Source: Linderina pennispora (Eukaryota > Kickxellomycota > Kickxellomycetes > Kickxellales > Kickxellaceae). Taken from it: a DNA stretch of 64,000 nucleotides. A program made the translations under genes and the position numbers. Positions 19,955 through 31,208 of this stretch are shown here, piece by piece; the stretch's first letter is position 1, and the number at the start of each line of letters is the position of its first letter. The stretch spans positions 682,001 to 746,000 of the forward strand of contig NW_024468255.1 in NCBI RefSeq assembly GCF_002104995.1. Direction: 5' to 3'. The notes beneath the pieces are model-generated. The model was given only the letters and a program-made list of their open reading frames with translations. It did no database searches and was not told the origin of the DNA.

Positions 19955-22900
19955 ATGTTAGCCGGAGGAACACGGATCGTAGTAGTGGTAAGAATCAGCA
20001 CCCGGAGCCTTAGGAGGGCCCGCTGCCCATTTGTCAGCCAGGGAGCGAGAGGGGGTGGAAAATGGGCTGTTTCTGTCTTCACCAGTCGAACAGTAGAGTG
20101 TGCACCCATCCGCGGTCCTTATCTGCCATTCTCGTCTACGCAGGATAAAGGAGACAGGGTTCCTCTGCACAGCTGATCGCATGTGAAGAGACCTTTGACG
20201 GAGGGATGGCCTGACCGTTCCTGCGGAGCGAGTGTTTCCGAGAAGGAGGGATGAGGTTTCATGCATCGGGGTTTCTCGGCGTATGGCTGTCGAATAGGAA
20301 TTCGCGCTAAACTCTCTTCTACGATGTAGATGGTCGGGCTGCCGGCTCGGGGAAAGACCTATATCTCGTACAAAGGTAGGCATTTTTGTTTTCTTCCCAC
20401 ACCAGCAGTCACAGATAGCGGGAGGAGGCCAATTTGGGCGACGATTGGCACAGCCTTGTTTCCTTTTTCAACCAAGGGAAAGGCCCAGCCCTGGCTCCTG
20501 TCGTGCACAGGCCACCGGCTGCGAGACAAGCCAGGCGGGGAGGCGTGTCCAAGTCGTTTGGCAGTCACTCCCCCGGCATGCCGGGCCTTGGCCAGCTGTG
20601 TGTGCGAACCTGCAACTGAACAATTGCTGTAAACTTGCACTTCATTTTGCAATTCCTGTGCGGTTTGCAGCCCTGACCAGCCATCCGGCCAGCCGCCGTC
20701 CCCGTTTCCCTCCTGTGGCCAGAGCACAGGCTGGCTGGTATGAGGTGGGAAATGAACTTTGTGATGTTCTGCAGCAGGTCAGCTGGGCAGGCAAGCATGC
20801 AAGCCCAACGGCGCGAGAACAAGGGCAATTTCGTTTGCGGCCAATTTTTCTCTCTCAATTCCTGTTTCTCACCGACCTCTTATCTTCCTGGGGGGATTCG
20901 TTCCCAGTGTAGTGTCACGGTATCTCGCATGGCTCGGAGTAAACTGCCGCGTGTTCAATGTTGGCGAGTACCGACGCAAAATCGTCGGAGCGCAGCTTGA
21001 CCACAGCTTCTTTGACCCACACAACCCGGTGGCCATCGAGCAGCGGCTCAAGTGCGCAGTGCTGGCGCTCAACGACATGTTTGCGTGGTTTGAGGACGTA
21101 CACAATGGCGTGGCGATCTACGATGCAACAAATTCGACGCGGTCCCGGCGGCAGATGATCAGCGACGAGTGCCGCAAGCACAACGTGGAGGTGATGTTCT
21201 GCGAGAGCTGGTGCGACGACGCCAACCTGGTGGACATGAACATCCTGGAGGTCAAGCGTACGAGCCCCGACTACAAGGGCATCAAGGACCCGCAGATGGT
21301 GCTTGACGATTTCCGGCATCGCATCGACCACTACAGCGAAGTCTATGAGCCCGTTGGCGGCGATGGCAAGCGGCCGCTGGCGAAGGGCGAGTACCCGTAT
21401 CCGCCCGAGGACCCGACGGTCGAGGAGTACGACGAGCGGCTGGCCAGCTACGTGCGCAAGATCAACGTAGGCTCGCAGGTTGTCATCAACCGCATCACCA
21501 GCTACCTGGAATCGCGCATCGTCTACTTTTTGATGAACATCCACATTGCCACGCGCTCGGTGCTGTTCAGCCGCCACGGCGAGAGCATGTACAACCTCAA
21601 CCAGCGCCTGGGTGGCGACCCCGATCTCAGCCCGAACGGCCGCAAGTACGCCGACGCCCTGCCGAGTCTCATCTCGAAGCTGCTGGGCGACCAGCCGCTG
21701 ACGGTGTGGACATCGACGCTCAGGCGCACGCACCAGACTGCGGCCGGATTGCCATGCAAGAAGATGCAGTGGAAGGCTCTGGACGAGCTGGATGCTGGTG
21801 TGTGCGAGGGGCTGACGTACGAGGACGTCGAACGGGAGTACCCGGAAGAGTACGCGATGCGTGACCAGAACAAGTTTGAGTTCCGGTACCGCGGCGGCGA
21901 GTCGTACCGCGATGTGGTGCTGCGGCTGGAGCCCGTGATCATGGAGCTGGAGCGGCAGCAGAACATCATGGTGATTTCGCACCAGGCTGTGCTGCGCTGC
22001 ATCTACGCGTACTTTTTGGACATTGGGCCCGACGAGCTGCCGTATCTCAAGATCCCGCTGCACACAGTCATGAAGCTGACGTGGACAGCGTACGGCTGCG
22101 ACATCCAAACATACAAGATCGATATTGACGCTGTTGACACTCACCGCGCCAAGCCCAAGGGGCTGAAGCGTGGCGGCACGCTGAAGGGCAGCACAGGCTC
22201 GGCTGGTGCCACAGCACGGTCCAGCGCCAGTGCCGCGCCTAACAGCGTGGCCAGCAGCCCGGCTACCAAGACCGATGCTACGCGGCTCCCGACGCACGAC
22301 CAGCTTCTGAGCTCGTCGGCCACGGTGGTGGCAGGGCGCGAAGAGTCTGCGGGCACCCCAGTTGCACCCAAAGCAGCTGCGGCGTCCAAGCTGGTCAACG
22401 CGGTTTCCGACACGTGGGACGTGGACGAGGTGTGGACGCCCGCGGACAGCCCGACGCCGAAGCTGCCGTTCCCGACGCCTGCCAGCACCAACGCGCCGCC
22501 GTCGGTTGCGCTCGGCTCGACTCCCCGAGACGAGGATATCGACACCGGCGCCATGCGTGCTGCTGTCGAGTCGGTTGTGGCCAAGACGGCAGCCAGCCAG
22601 CAGATGCAGGCCAGGGATCACGCGCGCATGCCGGTGCTTGATGAGATCAAGGGCGAGATGTCGAACCTGTCGGTGTCCGGCGGCCACGACCAGGGCAGCC
22701 ATGAGGGACATATAGGCCACGTGTGGCCGTCGCAGATCAGCCCCAGCATGACCCGCGAGAACTCGCGGTCAGCGTCGCCGGATCCCGACCACCCAGGCCA
22801 CTTTATGCACCATGGCAAGGACGGCCACCTGCACCACCACCTGCCGAGCCAGCTCAGCATCACGAGCATGCCGCACATACGCTCCGATCCGCGCGACGGC

Positions 22901-23497
22901 TCGCCGGTCCACCTGTCGCCGTCAGCCTATGCTGCGTCGTTCTCGTGCCACGACCATGTGCGCGATGCTGGGGTGGCGCTGCCTACCGATGATGCGTTTG
23001 CGCTGGGAGAGCCTGCGATGGCCGCCGACCATGTTGGGTCGCCGCCAGTCTACGAGGCTGAAAATGTGATCTCCCCTGAGGCTGCTGCGCGCGCTGTGGC
23101 GATTCCCGCAGCCGTGGGGAAGTCCAGGACGCCGGACTACAGGATCAGCATGTCGTCGACGCCCAGCATGGCGCACCTGAAGGGCCAGAGCATGGGCACC
23201 AGCCCGACCATGTCTGAGGGCGGCCGGCCGTCGTCGCACCGCCAGCCGCTGCTGGGCAACCTCAAGATCGACGAGCTGCACATTGCTGGGCACGGCAACG
23301 TGGATGTGGTCGAGACAACGCCGACCATCACGCTGAGGTACTCGTCGAATGTGCCGGCGGACGTGCAGAAGCAGACCATGGCGCTGAAGAACGAGTTGGT
23401 TGGGATCGAGGACGACGACTCCAGCAGCAATTCCGGATCTGTGGTTGAGGGCGACGACAGCAACAAGCCGACGGCTGTGGAGGGCCCTATTAACTAG
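19955..23497 (+). CDS. 6-phosphofructo-2-kinase / fructose-2,6-bisphosphatase
   Basis: Three exons, 19955-19987, 20330-20375 and 20913-23497, give about 887 residues. Exon 1 (11 codons) ends in the beta strand RIVVV. Exon 2 (46 nt) carries the Walker A loop MVGLPARGKTYIS at residues 12-24. Exon 3 resumes with RYLAWLGV and FNVGEYRR. Introns are 342 and 537 nt, and the splice phases rebuild the canonical P-loop region exactly. The phosphatase half has the catalytic LFSRHGE (247-250), the TLRRTHQTA line, ELDAGVCEGLTYED and the second histidine in VISHQAV (383). Both activities therefore look intact, making and breaking fructose-2,6-bisphosphate to set glycolytic flux. Residues about 440-887 are a disordered Ser/Pro/Ala/His-rich tail, much longer than in animal enzymes and likely regulatory. 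Confidence 0.9.
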
Positions 23498-24125
23498 CCG
23501 CTTGGTCAGCAGGGGAGCTTTCAATATATCGGTAACCTCTTTCCTTTGCTGCAAATCGGCAGACAGGCTGTGCCAGCCACACAGCTGCTGTTTTACAGAA
23601 CAGGATCTCTGCGGATGTCGCACAGCCGGAGATATGCGGCTGCTAGTTGCTTTTTGGGTGTGGCCTGATGGAGGCAGGATTTCCGGCCTGTATGCTGTCA
23701 ACATCTGTCCGACCATCGCTGCATGTATTTTGCTTCTTTCCGGTGACAGCGATTTTGCACCGTCCTTATCGCGCACCACGTTACAATCACCCCACTGGTG
23801 AGTGCAGCTGTTTTGGAGTGCGGACATGTGCGTATTGCCGTGGCCACTGGGGAGAGCGGTGCTTACACAACGCTGTTACTCGGTTAAGATGCTCGCCCCA
23901 GCAGGCCAACAGCACCGGATTCAGCTTACCCTAACACTGAAAGGCTTTTTTCAGCAGGGTGGAGCGTGGACTGCTTCCGTGCACCGACGAAGGGAACCCG
24001 ACACACAGTGAGGAGATGGCGGGCCCAGCACATATATAAAGCTGCAGCGTCCTTTTTTATCTCCAACCTCAACTTTCAAAATCTTATCTTTAATTTTCTC
24101 TCTCACATCACTATTCTTTTCAACC
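23498..24125 (+). promoter_or_regulatory. Upstream region of the protoglobin gene with TATA box
   Basis: 628 nt with no gene. A strong TATATAAA lies at 24033-24040, 86 nt before the ATG, followed by a pyrimidine-rich leader, consistent with a regulated, well-expressed gene. Confidence 0.6.
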
Positions 24126-24875
24126 ATGCCTGAGCAAAACTCCATTGATCGCACCCGCCTGTACACTGACCTGCAGTATCGCTACGACTATGTGGCGGGC
24201 TTCATTGGGTTTACCAAGGAGGATCAAGAGTTTCTTCACAAATCGGCGAGCGTAGTTGCGGGGCTGGTCCCGACCATCGTCGACGCCGTGTACGACAAGC
24301 TGTTTATGTACGACATCACCTGGAAGCACTTTTCCGAGGACCAGGAGGGCTTCCACGCGCAGGGCCCGAACGTGGGCAGAGTCGAGATAGGCTCCGAGGT
24401 CATCACCTTCCGCAAGACCATGCTGACAAAGTACCTGAAGAAGCTGGTCTCTGCCGAGTGGAACATCGCCTACCTCAAGTACCTGGACTGGGTCGGCCAC
24501 ATCCACACCACGACGCCACTGAAGACGTCGACCATCAATGTCGAGTACATCCACATCAACGCCCTGATGGGCTATGTTTCCGCCGTGGTCATCGACGCGC
24601 TGCAGGGCGTCGAGGAGTGGGACAGCGAGACCAGGCAGAAGATTGTCAGCGCGTACAACAAGTTCTTCTGGGTGCAGAACGACCTGTTCGCCAGGTACTA
24701 TGTCAAGGAGGGCGTGCTGACCGACAAGGAGAAGGTGGCCGTGGCTGCGCAGGAGGAGGCCAAGCGGAATGAGGTGCGGCAGGAGCTGCGCAAGGAGTCG
24801 CTGCTCAACGTCGCCGTGGCCTTTGCGGCGGGCGCCGTCGTCGGCCTGTTTGGGTACAAGTCCCTCAACCACTGA
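24126..24875 (+). CDS. Protoglobin-like haem protein with C-terminal membrane anchor
   Basis: 249 residues, intronless. Residues about 16-195 match the protoglobin/globin-sensor family: RYDYVAGFIGFTKEDQEFLH at the start, LVPTIVDAVYDKLF next, then the helix LKYLDWVGHIH, whose last histidine (His127) is the best candidate proximal haem ligand. Residues about 200-224 are a charged helix and 227-244 a hydrophobic segment (AVAFAAGAVVGLFG) followed by a short polar tail, so it looks tail-anchored. Protoglobins bind O2, CO or NO; a gas-binding or redox-sensing role at a membrane is inference. Fungal members exist but few are characterised. A TATA box lies upstream. Confidence 0.8.
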   Translation: MPEQNSIDRTRLYTDLQYRYDYVAGFIGFTKEDQEFLHKSASVVAGLVPTIVDAVYDKLFMYDITWKHFSEDQEGFHAQGPNVGRVEIGSEVITFRKTMLTKYLKKLVSAEWNIAYLKYLDWVGHIHTTTPLKTSTINVEYIHINALMGYVSAVVIDALQGVEEWDSETRQKIVSAYNKFFWVQNDLFARYYVKEGVLTDKEKVAVAAQEEAKRNEVRQELRKESLLNVAVAFAAGAVVGLFGYKSLNH

Positions 24876-25042
24876 AGCAACACCTTTATTTATTGGCCTC
24901 AAAAATGCTATGTGAAATAATACCTGTTTACAGCGGTTTGACCATATTTGGTCGTATACGATTGATAGTGATAAACGGAAATCACCAATCTTCCGGAAAG
25001 AGGGGTAAGGCACTTGTCACAATACCTTTGTTCCCCACCACA

Positions 25043-25555
25043 ATGTCAGCAGCTACCGTTGTCCGCGTTCCACCAAGGTTCTCCACGCACCAGGCCACAT
25101 ACCTGCTTGATCCGCTGCAAGGCCCGCCGCAGCGGCTCAACCCCGACGCCCCGACCCACGCATCCGACGAGGCCAAGTACATTGCGGTCAGTGTCTTGAT
25201 GCACAACGGCGGAGCCAAGCCCGGCATGGTCTGGGCCTGGGCAGCAGTCACCGCATCGCCGTCGCGTCCGGGAGCCATGGCGAACCTCTCCCTGTCGCTG
25301 CCGCCAAACCGTCCTGGCGCGCGCGGAAATTCGTCGCAGCTGCTGGGCAACGGTCTGGACGATCCAACGCCGGATGTTGCCAGGCGGCTGGCGACGCGGT
25401 TTAGGCGGCCGGTGTATTTGGCGCTGGAGGGCGTGGCGGCAAGCAGGCTTATCAGGGCGACGGATAGCTTGGACATGGCGATGAGCCAGGAGAGCGAAGT
25501 CGCCGGCGTCGAAATGTGCCTGGTGCGCGAGCTCAAGCAGGCATTGGAGCAGTAG
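25043..25555 (+). CDS. Proteasome assembly chaperone 4-like protein
   Basis: 170 residues from ATG 25043 (MSAATVVRVPPRF); an in-frame extension reaches back into the protoglobin 3' region and is ignored. The core contains a strand-rich N-terminal half, a SQLLGNGLDDPTPDVARRL segment, and VYLALEGVAASRLIRA before a C-terminal helix (EVAGVEMCLVRELKQAL). The order 'leucine-leucine-gly/asp turn, then LA.RL..R....V.....L, then a Glu-rich helix' is that of PSMG4/Pac4, which pairs with Pac3 to scaffold the alpha ring of the 20S proteasome. The match is by pattern only, as the family is poorly conserved. Confidence 0.55.
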   Translation: MSAATVVRVPPRFSTHQATYLLDPLQGPPQRLNPDAPTHASDEAKYIAVSVLMHNGGAKPGMVWAWAAVTASPSRPGAMANLSLSLPPNRPGARGNSSQLLGNGLDDPTPDVARRLATRFRRPVYLALEGVAASRLIRATDSLDMAMSQESEVAGVEMCLVRELKQALEQ

Positions 25556-26104
25556 GGCGGCCTGCTAGCGTTTTGGGTGGAGATTCGGAAGCGACCCAGA
25601 GGTACCAGGGATTCTGCCCTCGTTGGCGTGTCGTGTGGATGGCGTTCCGAGAAGCGGATTGCCGACTTTTTTCGCTAGTGCCCGTGGCACGTGCAGCCGG
25701 CATTTTGCAGGCGATGGGCCAGGGGTGTAGGACGATTGGGGGAGGTAAAATCATGCACTGCTGATGTGCGGGCAGATGCGGCAAGCTGCCCGTCTTTCTA
25801 GAACATCGCCCTCCCGTTGCTCGTTGCGGGCCTGTCAGCTCTTTTCTCCTCTTCTTTTTTTTTTTTCCCAAAGCGCGTACACCGTTTTTATTATCTTTTA
25901 CTTGTTTCTTGGCACCACCCGTTTGTCTCTTGGCACCACCTGTAGCAGTGGAGAACTGCATATTTTTTGAATAGATTCCTCGCAGTCCCCCCGCTTTATA
26001 TTCTGGACAGTAGCCCTCTTTGAGCCAAGGAGAAAGCCCCTGGACAAACGATACCCATTTCTGATAGTTTATACGCTTTGACACGTTCACATTCCCCTGA
26101 TATC
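25556..26104 (+). promoter_or_regulatory. Upstream region of the Sec14-like gene
   Basis: 549 nt. It includes a poly-T tract near 25853-25866 (CTTCTTTTTTTTTTTTCCC) and a pyrimidine-rich leader; no gene or RNA was recognised. Confidence 0.45.
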
Positions 26105-27878
26105 ATGAGCCACACAAACACCACCACGGTTGACCTGGACAACCCGAAGCCCGAGGAGAAGGCTGAGGCTATAGCCAAGCTGCGGGCAGCGCTGACGGAC
26201 GATATTAACGAGTACTGCTCGGACTCGGTAAGTGCGCCACCTTTGGGTTCTACCAGAAGCTCGCTACCAAGGCTACGCCTAGGTGCAGCTCGAGTCCTTG
26301 GAACACCGCGCCTTGACTAATCACTGGAGCGACGAAATTTTGGTAGGATATCTGGCGGTTTGCGGTGGCCAGACAACTCGACACGGTAGGTGTATATTTT
26401 CCCTCCGCATGAGATGCGGGGAGGGGGTGCTGGCGAACAGCTTGTCTCCTACAAATAGAACCCCACGTTCTCGTTGCGAGCAGCGAGCCGGGGGGGGGGA
26501 ACACAGTTGCTAGCGTGACTCCACATCATGTCTGTTGAGTTTGCCAAGACCCAAGCTAACAGTGCAGACATCAGTGCCTGTGTAGGACAAGTCAGCAGCC
26601 ATGGTCCAGGGCTGGTACAAATGGCGCGTTGAAGAGAAAATCGACGATCTGCCGGTGGCCATGGCCAGCAACACGTTTTCCGTGCCGTACCCGACGCGCG
26701 GGTACTTTTCGGTGGCGGATGCGAACCTGATGGCCGGCACACAGGTCAAGGAGTTTCAGCTCAAACTGAATCGGTACTTTGGAGGCGGGTGCTGGCACAA
26801 GCAGGACAAGGACGGGCACCCGCTGTACATTGAGCGGATCGGGCGGTACAGGATCAAGAATATCCCAAGCAAGTGCACGCTCGACGAGCTGTTCGAGGAC
26901 CACTACCTGATGCAGGAGTTCCTGTGCCGCACAATCTTCCCCGAGTGCTCGCGGTGGGCTGGCCGCGACATCTCCAAGCAGGTGGTGATCTTCGATCTCT
27001 CTGGCATCTCCCTCTCGATGCTGTCGCACTGGCCGGCCCTGAACATGCTGCGCGAGATGCTGGCCAACGACCAGCTGTACTACCCCGAGCGCATGCATAA
27101 GACGTTTGTGATCAATGCGCCGGCCATGTTCGTCACAGCGTGGAATGTGATCAAGGGCTGGCTCGACCCGCGCGTCATCTCCAAGATCCAGATCCTGGGC
27201 AAGAACTACTCGCCGGCTCTGCTGAAGCAGGTGCCGCCGCAGAATCTGCCGGCGTTCCTTGGCGGCACATGCCGCTGCTCGCACATGCCCGGCGGCTGTG
27301 TGCCCAGCGTGCCCATGGGCAACTACCCGGACCTGCCGCGCGCCGCCTTCACAGCCCTGCAACACCAGGTGCAGATCAGCTACAGCGAGCCCCGCCACAC
27401 GTACATCTACGACGTCTCGCCGCTGCCCGAGCTGCGCCCATCAACCTCCAGTGAGTCCAGCAAGGGGTACGGCAGCTGGTTCGGATTCAAGCCGAGCAAG
27501 TCCGAGGAGAAGGATGTTCTGCAGCAGCGCACGCGCATCGTGTGCCTGAGGTTCACTGCCGACCGCGGCCGCGGATTAGTCGTCGAGGCGCTGTGGTCGA
27601 CCATGGGCGCAGGCACCAGCGCGCTGGCCGACGAGCAGCTGGTGTTTCCAGAGACGCTACTGGACCCGCAGCGCGCTCCGGTGCTGCTGGAGATCAAGGT
27701 GCCGAACCAGGCGGGCCAGCTGACCGTCAACTGGCGCATTGCCAACCTGGACGAGGGCCTGGCGCCGTATCCGTCGGCAGACGAGGCCAAGATTCCGATC
27801 CAGCTCGAATACAGCTTTGATTCCGAGGAGGAGCTGCTGGCAAAATTCGATCTGCTGCCGGTCAAGCGCGAGCCGTGA
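26105..27878 (+). CDS. Sec14-like CRAL-TRIO lipid-transfer protein with C-terminal GOLD-like domain
   Basis: Three exons, 26105-26227, 26283-26385 and 26596-27878, give 502 residues. Introns are 55 and 210 nt. The acceptor at 26596 was chosen because it restores the usual 23-residue spacing between the YL of the CRAL-TRIO N-domain and its KWR. The lipid-binding domain is clear: PLYIERIGRY, then VVIFDLSGISLSML, then YPERMHKTFVINAP, then ISKIQILG and LPAFLGGTC. Residues about 330-490 look like the beta-rich GOLD module of animal SEC14L proteins, with a Ser/Lys linker (SKGYGSWFGFKPSKSEEKD) before it. Such proteins exchange phosphatidylinositol and other lipids and stimulate PI kinases. The basic residues usual in the N-domain (LRARK) are replaced here. 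Confidence 0.82.
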
Positions 27879-28355
27879 GAAGAGCCCTGCCCTGCATATA
27901 CTGCGTTAGCGTTTCTGTTTTCAATTAAATTCCTGTGACTCTGCAGCGTCTTGAGCAAAAAAAGGAACCTGCGGGCAAACAGCCCAATAGGCCGTGTAAC
28001 TGCGAGCCCCTCTTATTCGCCCAGCGTATGGTCTTTGGCCTTGTGCGAGCCCGCAGCGCCGAAGGCTTAATGAGCACTGGGGACCAATGCTTCTTTGGAC
28101 GAACACAACCCCATGCACGCCAAGACCGCGTCGCCTCACGATTGGCGATGGGGCAGCGAAATCAAGACGTCCATCCAAATTCCACTGCTGAATTTTCTAT
28201 TGAGCGCCTCTCCCCGGCTTCCCTTCCCAGGCTATTTAATACTTTCTCAGCGCTTGCACTTTGCCTCTGCATTCTGCTGTGACTCTACTTCCCCTCTGCT
28301 CTCTCTCTTTCATCTACACTACTAATACCCTCTCCTAACTTCCTTTCCACCTACA
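27879..28355 (+). promoter_or_regulatory. Intergenic with upstream region of the CYSTM gene
   Basis: 477 nt. A TATTTAAT element at 28233-28240 lies 116 nt before the CYSTM ATG and is followed by a CT-rich leader (CTCTCTCTTTC), consistent with a strong promoter. No other gene was recognised. Confidence 0.5.
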
Positions 28356-28818
28356 ATGGCCGACAAGTACAACGCTCCTGGTTACCCGCCTCCGCAGGGC
28401 GGCTACGCTCCTCCTCCCCCTCCCGGCGGCTACGGCGCGCCCCAGCAGGGCGGCTATTACCAGCAGGGACCGCCTCAGGGCCAGCAGCCGCAGGTCGTCT
28501 ACGTGCAGCAGCAGCAGCCCCAGCAGTCGGGGAGCAGCGGTTTCTGCGAGGGTCTGTAAGTATCGAGCTGTTCTATCTCGGTGGTCCGGAACCGCGTCCT
28601 GCTTCCAACAGGAGCGGTTTTTGTGTGTGTTTGGAGAGCAGGCAGATCGCTTCTAATGAAGCTTTGTTTTGACATCAACAAGCCGGCACCAAAATATGAG
28701 CTGCAAATCCCCTACGGCTTGCCATGCTGTCCTACTAACAACCCCCGCCCCTTTGCCCAATTCTTCTTATAGTCTCTGCGCGTCGTGCCTGTGCTGCTGC
28801 TGCGACATGCTGTGCTAA
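28356..28818 (+). CDS. CYSTM-family small Pro/Gln-rich protein with cysteine transmembrane tail
   Basis: Two exons, 28356-28555 and 28773-28818, encode 81 residues. Read without splicing, the frame stops at the donor site (GGTCT|GTAAGT). The intron is 217 nt, with acceptor TTATAG. The N-terminal 60 residues are PPPQGGY-type repeats rich in Pro, Gly, Tyr and Gln, ending in QVVYVQQQQPQQ. The C-terminus spliced on by exon 2 is LCASCLCCCCDMLC, the cysteine-rich hydrophobic segment that defines CYSTM proteins. These are small membrane-associated proteins of fungi, plants and animals linked to stress tolerance and plasma-membrane quality control. The short second exon is easily missed by gene finders. 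Confidence 0.85.
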
Positions 28819-29441
28819 AGAAGCTACCATGCCGGCACTTGTCGGTAGCCGGGAAGCAAAAGAATGCACAACTGGCAAGCAGGTTTTTTGTACGTGCGTC
28901 GTCAAAGGGAATAAAAATCAAAGAGGCAAATCACTTTGCCGCCGGATGCGGCGCTTTTGGAGGCAGAGAAGCAAGCACAGCCCCGGTAGTGCCTTCTCTC
29001 CAGAAAGCCTGCTAGCTTTGGAAGCAGACCAACAAAAGCGCAGCTGACGGACTGCTGCACTGATCCTGCACGGCGACCACGTTTCCTGTATGCCAAGTCG
29101 GTATTGCTTTTGTACCTTTTTCTCACAATAATTTCAAATGCAACAACTACCAGCGCCGGACTGGACAATGTGGCCTCCTGGCTGCTCACTGTCGCTTGTG
29201 TGTGACTTTCTCGGCGGCAGCATGTGGCTGGAGCAGTGCTCCGCTCACGGGCTTTGATCGGCAGATCAGATCGGGTGATTCTGCTGCTGGCAGCGCCGCG
29301 GGCTGTTGTGGACCTTTGGAGAACACCGTAGGTTCTGCCGAAAAAATATATCGTCGGCGCTTGGCCCAGCTGGCTGTTGTTGTGATTCGCTCCTTTCTTC
29401 TTCATTCGCAACTTCAAGACACTATTTTTTGAAAAGGGAAA
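28819..29441 (+). promoter_or_regulatory. Intergenic, upstream of cct1
   Basis: 623 nt. No gene was recognised. An AAAAAATATAT stretch near 29341-29351 lies about 95 nt before the cct1 ATG and may act as a TATA-like element, followed by a pyrimidine-rich leader. Confidence 0.45.
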
Positions 29442-31208
29442 ATGTCGGGCATCTTTGACACAAACAACCAGGACTCTGCCCTGTTCATTGGCGGGTCGCG
29501 CATCTCGGGACAGGAGGTCCGCTCGCAGAATGGTAAGGAACACGCACCTAGAGGGCTTTTTTGCGCCCGGCGCTTTGCACAGAAAAAGTCCTACTGCTAC
29601 TAAACGCTCCGACTCATGCTAGTCATGGCGGCTCTGTCGATTGCCAACGTGATCAAGACATCGCTCGGACCCGTGGGTCTGGACAAGATGCTGGTGGACG
29701 ACGTGGGAGACGTGACGATATCGAATGACGGCGCAACGATCCTGCAGCTGCTGGAGGTGGAGCACCCGGCGGGAAAGATCCTGGTGAAGCTGGCGCAGCA
29801 GCAGGACACCGAGGTGGGCGACGGCACGACATCGGTGGTGATCCTGGCGGCAGAGCTCCTGCGGCGCGCAAATGAGCTGGTCAAGAACCACATCCACCCG
29901 GCGACCATTATCACCGGCTACCGTCTGGCGTGCAAGGAGGCATGCAAGTTCATTGCCGACCAGATGGCGCAGAAGGTGGACAAGCTTGGCCGCGAGGCCC
30001 TGGTCAATGTCGCCATGACAACGCTGTCCAGCAAGATCCTCGGCACGTACGGCACGTTCTTTGCCGAGATGACTGTCGACGCGCTGTCGGCCGTGAAGAC
30101 CACTGATTTCCGTGGAAAGGCGCGCTACCCGGTCCAGTCGGTCAACGTATTGAAGGTCAAGGGTGCGAGTGCCCGCGAGAGCCACTACTTCCAGGGCTAC
30201 GCGCTGTACCGGCCGATCACCAGCCCGGCGATGAAGCAGACGCTAAACGATCCCAAGATCGCTGTGATTGACTTTGACCTGACAAAGACACGCCTGAAGA
30301 TGGGCGTCAACGTCGTCATCGACAACCCCGACAACCTCGAGGCGATCCGCAAGCGCGAGGCCGACATTTCTGCCGAGCGCGTACGCATGATCCTCGGCGC
30401 CGGCGTCACGGCCGTATTCAGCACACGCGGCATCGACGACATGTACGTGAAGATGTTCGCCGAGGCCGGCGCTATTACTGTCACCCGTGTGCCCAAGGAC
30501 GATGCGCGCCGGATCGCCAAGGGCACTGGCGCCCAGATCATCACCACCCTGGCCAACCTCGACGGCGACGAGTCGTTTGAGCCCTCGACTATCGGCACAG
30601 CCGAGCTCATCGAGCAGATCCGGCTCTCGGACGAGGACATTGTTGTCGTGCGTGGTGCCTCGGAGCAGCGTGCGTCCACTGTGATTCTGCGCGGCGCCAA
30701 CGACTACATGCTGGAGGAGATGGAGCGCAGTCTGCACGACTCGCTGTGCGCTATCAAGCGCGTGATGGAGTCGGGTGCCGTTGTGCCTGGCGGCGGTGCC
30801 GTCGAGACCGCCCTGGATGTCTACCTGGAGTCGTTCGCCACCACCCTGGGATCGCGCGAGCAGCTGGCCATCGCAGAGTTTGCGAACGCCCTGCTGGCCA
30901 TCCCGAAGCAGCTTGCTGTCAACGCCGCCAAGGACTCGATTGAGCTGATCGCCAAGCTGCGCGCCTACCATGCCGCCGCCCAGAACGCGCCTGCCGATTC
31001 CACCCGCAGCCTGCTCAAGTGGTACGGCCTGGACCTGCACGAGGGTAAGCTGCGCGACAACGTCAAGGCTGGCGTGCTGGAGCCCGCCATGTCCAAGATC
31101 AAGATGCTCAAGTCTGCGACCGAAGCTGCCATCAACATCCTGCGTATCGACGACATGATCAAGCTGGTACCCGAGCAGCAGCCCGAGGACCCGCACGCGC
31201 ACATGTAA
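29442..31208 (+). CDS. CCT1: TCP-1 alpha, CCT1 subunit of the cytosolic chaperonin
   Basis: Two exons, 29442-29532 and 29623-31208, give 558 residues, the family's normal length. The 90-nt intron splits the codon for Val in RSQNVMAA. Signatures are complete: [28 protein letters not shown], the ATP-site GDGTTS (with the catalytic Asp), and [11 protein letters not shown] near residue 405. CCT1 is one of eight subunits of the TRiC/CCT ring that folds actin, tubulin and other cytosolic proteins. The gene is convergent with vps34. Confidence 0.96.

Noticed and set aside
20915-22720. 601-codon frame antisense to the PFK-2/FBPase-2 gene
   Set aside because: It is the complement of a G/C-ending, strongly conserved coding sequence, which commonly creates long antisense frames. 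The product has no recognisable features.
26341-26347. GTAGGA as the donor of a 60-nt exon in the Sec14-like gene
   Set aside because: Ending the exon here removes the YL line of the CRAL-TRIO N-domain. The later donor at 26386 keeps the family spacing.
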